DNA from: Paraburkholderia sp. BL23I1N1
Lineage (GTDB): Bacteria > Pseudomonadota > Gammaproteobacteria > Burkholderiales > Burkholderiaceae
Length of the DNA stretch: 64,000 bases
Reading direction: 5' to 3'
Assembly: GCF_003610295.1 (NCBI RefSeq)
Contig: NZ_RAPV01000001.1
Coordinates: forward strand, 6,448,001-6,512,000
In this document: positions 27,154-35,816 of the stretch, piece by piece
Layout: each line of letters opens with the position of its first letter
How positions within the stretch are numbered: position 1 is the stretch's first letter
The notes under the pieces: model-generated
Told to the model about the DNA's origin: nothing
The model's database searches: none
The model's input: the letters and a program-made list of their open reading frames with translations, nothing else
Program-made: the position numbers and the translations under genes

Positions 27154-28722
27154 TTATGCGGCTTCCGAAAGCAACGCGTGATACAGATCGGCTTCGCTCA
27201 ACGTGTCGGCCCGATATTCGTTGGCCACACGCCCCTTCTTCATCATCAGGATGCGATCGCAGTTCTGCAGCAGTTCAGGCAGGTCGTCGCTAATCAGAAT
27301 GATGCCAATGCCGCGTTGCGACAGGCGCTGCATGATGCGGTAGATGATGTCCTTCGATCCGACGTCGACGCCGACCGTCGGTCCATGCAGAATCAGCACG
27401 CGCGGATCGATGGCGAGCCAGCGGCCGATCAGCACGCGCTGCTGGTTGCCGCCCGAAAGCGACTGCACGGGTTTGTCCACACTGGGCGTCGCGATCTGCA
27501 GTTCTTTCACCGTCTGTTCCGCAAGCGCCTGCGCGCGTGTGCGATCGATCTGGCCGAAGCGGTCCTTGAGGCTCGCGATCATCGCGGTAATCACGTTGTC
27601 GCGAATCGGCTTGTCGAGAAACAGCCCTTCGTTCAGGCGGTCTTCCGGCACGTAACCAATTCGATGCTGTTTCGCATACGAGGGCGTGCGCAATGAAATG
27701 GCCTTGCCGTCGAGCATCACCTGTCCCGCTTGCGCCGGTGCAACGCCCGCGAGGGCGCGTGCCAGTTCATTGCGCCCCGAGTCGAGCAGACCGGTAATGC
27801 CGAGAATTTCACCGCCATGCAGCGCGAAGGACACATCGCTGAACTGACCCGCGCGCGTGAAGCCGCGCACGTCGAGCACGACATCCTCGCCAACCGCGCC
27901 TTCACGATAGCGCTCGTTCGACAAATGACGTCCCGTCATCAGCTCGCTGATCTGCGCTTTGGTGAATTGCGCGATCGGTCCCTGCGCCATCTTCTGGCCG
28001 TCGCGCAGCACGATGACTTCGCCGCCGATCGCGTAGCACTCGTCGAGCTTGTGGCTCACGAACAGCACCGTCACGCCCTGCGCGCGCAGATTCGCGAGCA
28101 CCGCAATCAGATTGTCGACTTCCTTTTGCGTGAGCGACGTGGTGGGTTCGTCCATGATGACGAACTTTGCCTCACTGGCAATCGCGCGAGCAATGGCGAC
28201 GAGCTGACGCGTGGCGAGCGGCAAGTGCTCGATCAGGGTCGCCTGAAATTCGGCGTCGCCGGGCAGGCCGACCGATTCCAGCGCGCGCGCCGCCGTGCGC
28301 GCGAGCAAACGCCGGTCGAACGTGCGCGCAAGCCTGCCTGCGTGCGTGGCCAGCTCGGCGGTGAGCGCGACATTCTCCGCCACGTTCATGTTGGGCAGCA
28401 GCGAGAGATCCTGATAAACCGTTTCGATTCCCGCTGCCAACGATTCAAGCGCGGAAAGCCGCGCATGTCGAACGCCTTCGATCACGAGTTCGCCTTCGTC
28501 GGGCGGCTGCGCGCCGGAGATGATCTTGATGAGCGTGCTCTTGCCGCAACCGTTCTCGCCGAGCAGGTGATAGATCTGACCGCGCTCGAACGAGAGGCTC
28601 ACCCCGCGCAAGGCATGCACGCCGGTGAAGCGCTTGTGCACGCCGACAACCTGCAAAAACGGTTGCGGCGTGCCGGATCGCGCTGGCAGCGGTGACTGCC
28701 GTGAAGCTGCGTCTTGATTCAT
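27154..28722 (-). CDS. Sugar ABC transporter ATPase (RbsA-type tandem NBD), second site degenerate
   Basis: 522 residues, two fused nucleotide-binding domains. Domain 1 has an intact Walker A (GENGCGKST) and Walker B (FVIMDEPTTS) but a degenerate signature (LPLATRQLV). Domain 2 has an intact signature (LSGGNQQRV) but a degenerate Walker A region (GLLDSGRNE) and, unusually, a Walker B reading VLILHGPTVGVD, where the Asp-Glu pair is replaced by His-Gly. The composite site using domain 1 Walker motifs and the domain 2 signature is complete, the other is dead. The start lies two bases after the substrate-binding protein stop. It energises uptake of the operon's sugar. Confidence 0.94.
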   Translation of the reverse strand: MNQDAASRQSPLPARSGTPQPFLQVVGVHKRFTGVHALRGVSLSFERGQIYHLLGENGCGKSTLIKIISGAQPPDEGELVIEGVRHARLSALESLAAGIETVYQDLSLLPNMNVAENVALTAELATHAGRLARTFDRRLLARTAARALESVGLPGDAEFQATLIEHLPLATRQLVAIARAIASEAKFVIMDEPTTSLTQKEVDNLIAVLANLRAQGVTVLFVSHKLDECYAIGGEVIVLRDGQKMAQGPIAQFTKAQISELMTGRHLSNERYREGAVGEDVVLDVRGFTRAGQFSDVSFALHGGEILGITGLLDSGRNELARALAGVAPAQAGQVMLDGKAISLRTPSYAKQHRIGYVPEDRLNEGLFLDKPIRDNVITAMIASLKDRFGQIDRTRAQALAEQTVKELQIATPSVDKPVQSLSGGNQQRVLIGRWLAIDPRVLILHGPTVGVDVGSKDIIYRIMQRLSQRGIGIILISDDLPELLQNCDRILMMKKGRVANEYRADTLSEADLYHALLSEAA

Positions 28723-28723
28723 G

Positions 28724-29728
28724 TCAGAACGGATACTGCTTGTAGTTCGATTTGTCGACGTTCACCCAGCCCTGGCCGCGCACGATGATCCCCTTGCCCG
28801 GCCCCTTCGCGACCGTGACTTTCGTATAGCCCGGAATGCCGAGATCGGCGCCGTTCTCGACCGTCTTGCCATCGATCAGCATCTGCGCAACCTTATTCAT
28901 CGCGATGCCCGCAAGCTTCGGATCCCAGAACGCAATGCCGTTGATCGCACCGCTCTCGAGGAACTTGCCTGCTTCAGTCGGCAGGCCCGTGCCGTAGACG
29001 CAGATCTTGCCCTGCATGCCGGCTTCTTCCACCGCACGGCCGATGCCGATCACGTCGAGCGAGGACGAGCCCTGGAAGCCCTTCAGGTCCGGATGCTTGC
29101 GCAGCACTTCCTTCGCGACTTCATAGGCGCGCTCGCCGTCGTTGTTGGTTTCGAGTTTCGGTTCGACCAGGTCCATCTTCGGATATTTGGCCTTGGCGTT
29201 GCCGATCCCGCCGTCAGCCCATTGCACCTGCGAGCGGCTGCCGAGCGAACCGACCAGCGCCACCCACTTGCCGTCGTCGTGCATGCACGAAGCGAGGCGT
29301 TCGTTCAGGCCGGCGCCGTAGGCCGTGTTGTCGAATGCTTCGATGTCGACCATCGTGTTCTTCGCGTTGTCGGCTTCATGGGTCACCACCTTGATGCCGC
29401 GATCCATCGCTTTCTTCAGCGCCGGTTCGAGCGTCGGCGGATCGTAGGGCACCACGGCAATCGCCGTGACCTTCTTCGCGATCAGGTCTTCGATAATCTT
29501 CAGTTGCTGTGCCGCGTCCGCGCGGCCTGGACCGGTCTGATACGCGTTCACGCCGGGGTTGTCTTTCGCGAACTGCTTGACGCCGTCGTCCATCCGGTTG
29601 AACCAGTTGATACCGGTCACCTTGACGACCGTGACGATCGTCTCGTTGGTGGCCGCGTGCGCAGCGGCAATCACGCCCACCGTCAGCGCGCCTGCTGCGA
29701 GCGCGGTACCCAGTCTAGTCAATTTCAT
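28724..29728 (-). CDS. Sugar ABC transporter substrate-binding protein (LsrB-like)
   Basis: 334 residues with signal peptide (AAGALTVGVIAAAHA). Peripla_BP_4 domain: VVKVTGINWFNRMDDGVKQF, GPGRADAAQQLKIIEDLI, AIAVVPYDPPTLEPALKKA, VTHEADN, FQGSSSLDVIGIGRAVEE, INGIAFWDPKLAGIAMNKV. The overall pattern resembles LsrB, so automatic pipelines may call it AI-2 binding. Its operon, however, encodes deoC and a deoxyribokinase-like enzyme and no lsrFGK, which favours deoxyribose or a deoxynucleoside as ligand (inference). Confidence 0.92.
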   Translation of the reverse strand: MKLTRLGTALAAGALTVGVIAAAHAATNETIVTVVKVTGINWFNRMDDGVKQFAKDNPGVNAYQTGPGRADAAQQLKIIEDLIAKKVTAIAVVPYDPPTLEPALKKAMDRGIKVVTHEADNAKNTMVDIEAFDNTAYGAGLNERLASCMHDDGKWVALVGSLGSRSQVQWADGGIGNAKAKYPKMDLVEPKLETNNDGERAYEVAKEVLRKHPDLKGFQGSSSLDVIGIGRAVEEAGMQGKICVYGTGLPTEAGKFLESGAINGIAFWDPKLAGIAMNKVAQMLIDGKTVENGADLGIPGYTKVTVAKGPGKGIIVRGQGWVNVDKSNYKQYPF

Positions 29729-29840
29729 GCGATGTCTCCTTTATGGTTCGATGTCGCCCCACTTCACTGTCACGGACAGCCAGGGCTCGTTGTCCGTCGC
29801 GTACTGAAACCTTGCTTGCGCCTCGCAGGTGCACGGCGCA

Positions 29841-30956
29841 CTAACTCTTCGGCGCCGTGCTGGAACTCGCCGCACTGCCGCCACCTCGGCCACCTGCGCC
29901 ACCTGCGCCACCTGCGCCACCTGCGCCACCTGCGCCGCCTCCACCGCCGAATCCGAAGATCGCGCGCACCCGCTCGCCGCCCGCGAATGCGAGCGACAGC
30001 AGCAACAGAAATCCCCACGCGCAGTCGCCGAAAAACTGCGATACGCCCAGCAGGTTGAACAGACTCGAGAGAAACTGCAGCACGGTTGCGGCAAAAAACA
30101 CGCAGATGATGCGGCCGTGACCGCCTGCAGGATTCACACCGCCCATCACCGCGATCAGAATGGCGATCAGCAGATAGGAGTTCCCGTAGTCCCATTTCGC
30201 GCTGGACGTATGCGTCGCGCTGATCAGACCGGCCAGCGACGCCAGCACGCCGCACATCGCGTAGGTGGTGATCAGCATCCGCGCGCGTGGAATGCCGGCA
30301 TAGAACGCGGCTTTGGGATTGGTGCCCATCAGGTAGAGACGCAGACCGAACGGGCTGCGCTTAAGCAGCCATCCCAGCACGATCACCGCAGCGATAAAGA
30401 TGCAGAACGCGATCGGCACCTGAAACACGGTACCGTTACCGATATCCGACAACGGGTCGACATAGTCGACATGCACCGAAGCGCCATTGCTGAGCACCAC
30501 CGCACAACCCGTGAAGAGCAGTTGCGTACCCAGTGTGCAGAGGATCGGCGTGAGCCGCAGGCGCGCGATGACCACACCGTTCAGGAGCCCGCCGAGCAAC
30601 CCCGTCACCACGACGATCACGCAAAAGAGCGACGTGTAGAGCGCCGGCGAGTCCTCGCCATTGACGAAGCGCGGCACGACCAGCGCGGCGACCATGCCGG
30701 ACAGATTCGCGAGCCCGACGCCCGACAGGTCGATCCCGCCGTTGCCCGACACCATCGACAACATGATGCCGAGTGCGAGCAGGCCGAGTTCGGGCAACTG
30801 TCCGCCCATCGACTGCAGGTTGTCTATATCGACGAATTGCCCGTGCGAGAGCCACGTCGCGACCAGCACGACGAGCACGTTGACGATCAGCAGAAAATTC
30901 AGTTGCCGGTCGCCGAACATTTTTCCGGCGTTTCCAGCGGTAAGCGAGGACTTCAT
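29841..30956 (-). CDS. Sugar ABC transporter permease (RbsC family) with Gly-rich repeat tail
   Basis: 371 residues from ATG 30956. Membrane core with LSMVSGNGGIDLSGVG, TPILCTLGTQLLFTG, YLMGTNPKAAFYAGIP and ILIAVMGGVNPAGGHGRI. After the last helix the chain ends in about 35 residues of Gly/Ala repeats (GGAGGAGGAGG...) then SAASSSTAPKS; the tail is encoded by a 9-bp tandem repeat at 29885-29941 and would lie in the cytoplasm or periplasm as a flexible extension. Nothing like it exists in usual RbsC proteins. Partner of the permease at 26081. Confidence 0.92.
   Translation of the reverse strand: MKSSLTAGNAGKMFGDRQLNFLLIVNVLVVLVATWLSHGQFVDIDNLQSMGGQLPELGLLALGIMLSMVSGNGGIDLSGVGLANLSGMVAALVVPRFVNGEDSPALYTSLFCVIVVVTGLLGGLLNGVVIARLRLTPILCTLGTQLLFTGCAVVLSNGASVHVDYVDPLSDIGNGTVFQVPIAFCIFIAAVIVLGWLLKRSPFGLRLYLMGTNPKAAFYAGIPRARMLITTYAMCGVLASLAGLISATHTSSAKWDYGNSYLLIAILIAVMGGVNPAGGHGRIICVFFAATVLQFLSSLFNLLGVSQFFGDCAWGFLLLLSLAFAGGERVRAIFGFGGGGGAGGAGGAGGAGGAGGRGGGSAASSSTAPKS
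29885..29941. repeat. 9-bp tandem repeat (CACCTGCGC) inside a permease gene
   Basis: Five to six consecutive near-identical copies of CACCTGCGC on the plus strand, encoding Gly-Gly-Ala on the minus strand. Multiples of three bases, so copy-number change keeps the frame. Confidence 0.9.
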
Positions 30957-30989
30957 GGTGAGCACGATCTCCTTAAGTCTTCGCGATGG

Positions 30990-31964
30990 TCAGGACAGCG
31001 GCGAGGATGCTGGGGACAGCTCGGTCGGCTGGCTCAACACGCGGTTCACTTCGTCGAGCGTCGGCATGGAAGGCGCCGTGCCCGGCCGCGTGACGGAAAT
31101 GCCCGCGAGCGCGCAGCCGAAACGCAGTGCCGAGATGGCGTCGTCGCCGCGTGCGAGCGCTGCCGCGAAGCCGCCCGTGAAGCCGTCGCCCGCACCGGCG
31201 GTCTCCACCACGCGGCCGCAGCGATAAGCCGGCACCAGCACCGATTGGGTGGCCGAGTGCAGCAACGCGCCACCTTCTCCCAGCGTGACGATGACCGTGC
31301 CGACACCTTTGGCGAGCAGCACCTCGGCGGCTCGGCGCGCGTCGTCGGCATTCGCGATCGGCACGCCGGTGAGTGTGCTGGCTTCGGTTTCGTTGGGAGT
31401 GATGAAGTCGCACAACGGGAAGATAGCGTCGTCGAGCGGCATGGCGGGCGCCGGATTGAACACGGTGATGACGCCATGCCGACGCGCCACCTCCAGCCCG
31501 CGGCGCGCCGCCGCGAGCGGCTGTTCGAGTTGCGTGACGAACACGCGCGCGGCGGCGATGTCGGCTTCGATCGCGTCGACGTCGGCGGCATTCATCGTGC
31601 CGGCCGCGCCTGAAGCGACGATGATCGCGTTCATGCCGGTGTTGTCGTCGACGAAGATATGCGCGGCCCCCGTGGACACGCCCTCGATCACCGAGGCGCG
31701 CGCCGTGATGCCTTCAGCGGCCCACGTTGCGTGCGCAATCTCGCCGAACGCGTCGTTGCCGATGCGGGTGCAGAACACCACTTCGGCGCCGGCGCGCGCC
31801 GCGGCCACCGCCTGATTCGAACCCTTGCCTCCCGGCCCCATCGCGAACGCCGTGCCGGCGATCGTCTCGCCGATCTGCGGCATACGCCCGGCGCGAAACG
31901 TCAGGTCCGTGACGTAGATGCCGAGAATGACGACACGCCCGTTTCGTTGCGAGGACGTGTTCAT
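30990..31964 (-). CDS. deoK: PfkB-family sugar kinase, probable deoxyribokinase
   Basis: 324 residues, ribokinase fold: substrate segment LGIYVTDLTFRAGRMPQIGET, GGKGSNQAVAAARAG, ATP-side motif TPNETEASTLTGV, and catalytic ETAGAGDGFTGGF. In ribose kinases the sugar-binding segment reads Gly-Ser-Ile-Asn-Ala-Asp; here Asn is Val (GIYVTD). Enteric deoxyribokinase has Met at that position, so loss of Asn suits a sugar lacking the 2-hydroxyl. With deoC in the same operon this supports phosphorylation of 2-deoxyribose to the 5-phosphate. The start overlaps the stop of a 37-codon ORF (ATGA). Ribokinase proper is the main alternative. Confidence 0.8.
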   Translation of the reverse strand: MNTSSQRNGRVVILGIYVTDLTFRAGRMPQIGETIAGTAFAMGPGGKGSNQAVAAARAGAEVVFCTRIGNDAFGEIAHATWAAEGITARASVIEGVSTGAAHIFVDDNTGMNAIIVASGAAGTMNAADVDAIEADIAAARVFVTQLEQPLAAARRGLEVARRHGVITVFNPAPAMPLDDAIFPLCDFITPNETEASTLTGVPIANADDARRAAEVLLAKGVGTVIVTLGEGGALLHSATQSVLVPAYRCGRVVETAGAGDGFTGGFAAALARGDDAISALRFGCALAGISVTRPGTAPSMPTLDEVNRVLSQPTELSPASSPLS

Positions 31965-32074
31965 TCGCGTTCTCCCTGAGACGCGTTCGTCAGGAAGCCT
32001 TCACGCGGGGCATGCGCTACGCGCAGCACCGTGGCATTCGATAGCAGAAATCGCAAACCCAGATTCTTCAGCAC
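31961..32074 (-). CDS. 37-aa ORF translationally coupled to the kinase
   Basis: GTG 32074 follows GGAGGA with six-base spacing (an ideal ribosome site), and its TGA overlaps the kinase ATG (ATGA, 31961-31964). The product begins MLKNLGLRFLLSNATVLRV and ends QGERE. I recognise nothing; it may be a leader peptide that sets kinase translation, or a genuine small protein. The kinase lacks a comparable ribosome site of its own apart from AGGGAGAA inside this ORF. Confidence 0.5.
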   Translation of the reverse strand: MLKNLGLRFLLSNATVLRVAHAPREGFLTNASQGERE

Positions 32075-32143
32075 GTTGTCTCCTCCATTTTCTGGTTGGC
32101 GTGCATGTCGTTCCGACACCCGATCGGTCTGTCGGTCCGTCGG

Positions 32144-34538
32144 TCAGTCTCCGTAAGGTATCCAGATGTTCTTCACCTGCACGGCCTGACGCAGAAACGG
32201 CCGGCCTTCGCTCGCACGGTCGAACCAGTCGAACTGGCGGCCGTGATCGACAAAGGTGCGTTTCAGATTGCCGATCGACTCGCGCTCGACCAGCGTCGAA
32301 TCCGCTGCATGGCCAAAACACCAGACGGCGTCGACATCGTCGTGTTTGGCAAGCGCCGGCAGCAGCGCGCCACGCTCCCCTGTGACGATGTTCAGCACGC
32401 CGCCCGGCACATCCGACGTCTCGGCCACCTGGTAAAAGTCAGTCACCGTGAGCGGACACGCGGCGCTCGGCAACACCACCACGCGATTGCCCATTGCCAG
32501 CGCGGGCGCCGCCAACGAGACGAAGCCGAGCAACGGCGCTTCGTCCGGACAGGCAATGCCGATCACGCCGAGCGGCTCGTGCATCGCGAGGGCGACGCCG
32601 CGCAGCGGCGGCGTATGCACCGCGCCGTCGAACTTGTCGGCCCACGCCGCGTAAGTGAACAGCCGCGCTACCGCCGCTTCGACTTCCGCATGCGCCGCCG
32701 CTTCCGTCGCCCCGTTTCTGATCACCAGTTGCCGCGCGAACTCGTCCGCCCGAACGGCCAGGTTCTCCGCGAGATAGAACAGCACCTGGGCGCGGTTATG
32801 CGTGCTCGCCTGCGACCATTTCTGCGCCGCGCGCGCCGCTTCGACCGCGTTACGAATGTCCTTGCGGTTCCCCTCGCCCACTTCACCCACCAGCGTCCCA
32901 TCCGGCGCGTGAACCGGCAACGCGTAGCCGCTGTCCGGACGCACCTGCTTGCCGCCGATAAAGAGCTTCGCGGTGCGATCGATCAGCGTGACATTCGACA
33001 ACGGATCACGCTTGCCGGCGCTTGCTGCCGGCTCAGCGCGTGCGGCCCGACGGACGGGAAGATTGAGCCAGGCGCGCGGTTTCAGATATTCGTAGATGCC
33101 CTCACGACCGCCTTCGCGACCATAGCCCGACTCGCGATAACCCCCGAAGCCGACCGCCGCATCGAACAGATTGGTCGCGTTGATCCACACCACGCCGCAT
33201 TGAAGGCGCGGCGCGATATCGAGCGCGCGGCCAATAGTTTCGCTCCATACGCTCGCAGCGAGCCCGTAGCGCGAATTATTGGCGAGCGCAATCGCTTCGT
33301 CCGGCGTGCGAAAGCTCATCGTGACCAGCACCGGTCCGAAGATTTCTTCCTGCGCCAGAATGGAAGCCGGCGCCACGCCGGTGACGAGTGTGGGCGGATA
33401 GAAACAGCCGCCCGCGGGCATCGCCGTATCGGGCGACTGCCACACCGCGCAGCCTTCGCGCCGTCCGGTTTCCACCAGCGCCTCGATGCGTTCGAGCTGC
33501 ACCGGATCGACGATCGCGCCGATATCGATACTCTTATCGAGCGACGTGCCGACGCGCAGCGTGTCCATGCGGCGCTTCAGCTTCGCGATGAAGCGCGCTT
33601 CGATCCCCTCCTGCACGAGCAGGCGCGAACCCGCACAGCACACCTGTCCCTGGTTGAACCATATCGCGTCGACAACACCCTCGACGGCGCCATCGAGATC
33701 CGCGTCGTCGAACACGATGAAGGGCGACTTACCGCCGAGTTCGAGCGTCAGCGATTTGCCCGTGCCGGCCGTGGCCGCACGGATCAGGCGGCCCACTTCC
33801 GTCGACCCCGTGAACGCGATCTTGTCCACCTGCTGATGCTCGACGAGCGCGGCGCCCGTGCGGCCGTCGCCCGTCACGACGTTCAGCACACCTGCCGGCA
33901 AGCCGGCTCGATGGGCCAGTTCGGCAAACAGCAACGCAGTGAGCGGCGTGTATTCGGCCGGCTTCAACACGACGCAGTTACCCGTCGCAATCGCCGGTGC
34001 GATTTTCCATGCGAGCATCAGCAGCGGAAAATTCCACGGCACGATCTGCCCGACCACACCGAGCGGCGCGTAATCGGCGAATTCGCTCTCCTGCAACTGC
34101 GCCCACCCCGCGTGATGCAGGAAATGCCGTGCCACGAGCGGCACGTCGATATCGCGCGTTTCGCGAATCGGCTTGCCGTTGTCGAGCGCTTCGAGCACGG
34201 CAAAAAAGCCGGCTATGACGCTGGACCATCCGTGCGAGCGCATACAGATGCCGCGCCCGCCCGGCGCCACCAAGCGCGAGCCAGCCCGGCTGCGCGGCGC
34301 GCGCCGCGGCCACCGCCGCGTCGACATCGGCCGCGTCGCCCTGGGCGATCCCGGCGAGCCGCTCGCCCGTGGCGGGTGCGTGCGAGACGAAGCGCTCACC
34401 GGCGGCCGGCGCGTGCCATGCACCGCCGATGAAATGCCCGAAGCCCGACTCGTGCTGCGCGAGCCACGCGCGCGCGGGTTGATCGTCCTCGGGTGCGGGA
34501 CCGTACTCCATCGATGAAAAATACTCAGCTACGCTCAT
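32144..34538 (-). pseudogene. Tandem-domain aldehyde dehydrogenase (ALDH16-like), frameshifted
   Basis: About 797 residues after repair. Domain 1 (to ~residue 500) is a full ALDH: IVPWNFPLLMLAWKIAPA, GSTEVGR, LELGGKSPFIVF and the catalytic Cys in NQGQVCCAGSRLL, EEIFGPVL. Domain 2 (FIGGKQVRPDSGYALPV, EPLGVIGIACPDEAPLLGF, GNRVVVLPS) is a second ALDH-like unit without a catalytic Cys motif. This layout fits the ALDH16 type. The first ~110 codons (from ATG 34538) and the rest are in different frames; the run of six A at 34202-34207 (six T in the gene) with one base removed gives ..RHSRLFAVLEALDNGKP. In the operon it would oxidise the acetaldehyde released by DeoC. Starts 17 bases after the deoC stop. 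Confidence 0.88.
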
Positions 34539-34554
34539 GGGATCGGTCTTCTGT

Positions 34555-35565
34555 TCAGGCTACGGGGTGACGGTTGAAAGCGGAGTAACGACCGCTCACG
34601 TGATGTTCGAGCTGGCGCTCGATATCGGCCAGCAGGCTCGATGCGCCGACCCGGAACAGATCCGGCTCAAGCCATGGGCGGCCGAGTTCCTCCTTCATGA
34701 GGATCTGATAGGACAGCACGGATTTCGCAGTCGACACACCGCCCGCCGGCTTGAAGCCGATCGGCACGCCGGTGCGCTCCTGGTACTCGCGGATCATGCG
34801 CACCATCACCAGCGAGACATCCAGTGTGGCGTTGACGCCTTCCTTGCCGGTGGACGTCTTGATGAAGTCAGCGCCGGCCATCATGCAGACCATCGAGGCG
34901 CGCGCCACATTGGAGAGCGTGCGGATGTCGCCGGTTGCCAGAATCGCCTTCAGGTGCGCCGGGCCGCAGGCCGCGCGGAACTCGCGCACTTCGTCGTAAA
35001 GCGCCTGCCAGTTGCCGGTCAGCACGTACTCTCGCGTGACCACAATGTCGATTTCCTGTGCGCCGTCCGCGACCGAGGCCTCGATCTCTTTCAGCTTCAG
35101 CGGATGCGGAATCAGCCCGGCGGGAAATCCTGTCGATACCGCGGCGACCGGAATGCCGCTGCCCTGCAGCGCATCCACCGCCGCCGCAACAAAGCGGTGA
35201 TACACGCAGACCGCGCCCGTTGTGATGCCGCGCGGCGCGACGCCGAGCGCTTCGAGCAGATCGGCCCGCACGGGTTGACGCGCTTTCGCGCAAAGGCGCC
35301 GCACGCGCCCCTCGGTGTCGTCGCCGTTCAGCGTGGTGAGGTCGATGCAGGTGACGGCCTTCAGGAGCCACGCCGCCTGCGCATCCTTCTTGACGCTGCG
35401 GCGCGTCCCGAGCGTGGCCGTGCGCCGCTCCACGGCGGACTGGTTGACGCGCAAGCCGTCCAGCCAGGACGCGTCGAACGGCATGCCCGGATTACGAACC
35501 GGATGGACGAGCGGGCCGCCGCGCAGCGCAACGACCGAAGAAGACAGCACAGGGGCTTCAGGCAT
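34555..35565 (-). CDS. deoC: Deoxyribose-phosphate aldolase
   Basis: 336 residues. Class I aldolase barrel: TCIDLTTLNGDDTEGRV, GVAPRGITTGAVCVY, VAAVSTGFPAGLIPHPLKL, relay Asp in EIDIVVTREYVL, Schiff-base Lys236 in GADFIKTSTGKE and second Lys in IGFKPAGGVST. It cleaves 2-deoxyribose-5-phosphate to glyceraldehyde-3-phosphate and acetaldehyde. The ~70-residue N-terminal extension relative to E. coli DeoC is usual in the longer subfamily. First gene of the leftward operon; a candidate regulatory element is 71 bases upstream. Confidence 0.95.
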   Translation of the reverse strand: MPEAPVLSSSVVALRGGPLVHPVRNPGMPFDASWLDGLRVNQSAVERRTATLGTRRSVKKDAQAAWLLKAVTCIDLTTLNGDDTEGRVRRLCAKARQPVRADLLEALGVAPRGITTGAVCVYHRFVAAAVDALQGSGIPVAAVSTGFPAGLIPHPLKLKEIEASVADGAQEIDIVVTREYVLTGNWQALYDEVREFRAACGPAHLKAILATGDIRTLSNVARASMVCMMAGADFIKTSTGKEGVNATLDVSLVMVRMIREYQERTGVPIGFKPAGGVSTAKSVLSYQILMKEELGRPWLEPDLFRVGASSLLADIERQLEHHVSGRYSAFNRHPVA

Positions 35566-35635
35566 AAGACATCCAGAAATTTGACGCGACGCACAACAGC
35601 CGCCGACACGTTGTTCCCACTTATGCTACAACGAT

Positions 35636-35650
35636 TGATAGAATCATAAC
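35636..35650 (-). promoter_or_regulatory. 15-bp element upstream of deoC, shared with the DeoR-type gene
   Basis: On the minus strand GTTATGATTCTATCA, 71 bases before the deoC start; 13 of 15 positions match the element before the DeoR-type gene at 25243. The 251-base divergent region 35566-35816 holds no gene and must also contain the promoter of the second ABC operon. Confidence 0.45.
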
Positions 35651-35816
35651 AAGCATCACGATTCAATCATGACATAAATAGACATCAGGTACCACCAAGA
35701 GCCAGAAATGTTATTGACGCACCATATTCATGATGCGAAGATCACAACACGGTTTCGATCGTCAGTGCACTACAAAGAGAAAAAATTTCGTCGTATCGAC
35801 GCAGGAGACATGCCAG

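Noticed and set aside
28724..29728. Autoinducer-2 binding protein LsrB
   Set aside because: Similarity is real, but the operon lacks lsrF, lsrG, lsrK and lsrR and contains deoC; deoxyribose-type sugar fits better.
29885..29941. Short CRISPR-like or regulatory repeat array
   Set aside because: Units are 9 bp, contiguous and in frame within a permease; no spacers.
32096..34432. 778-codon open frame antisense to the aldehyde dehydrogenase
   Set aside because: Same shadow pattern; the minus strand carries clear ALDH motifs.
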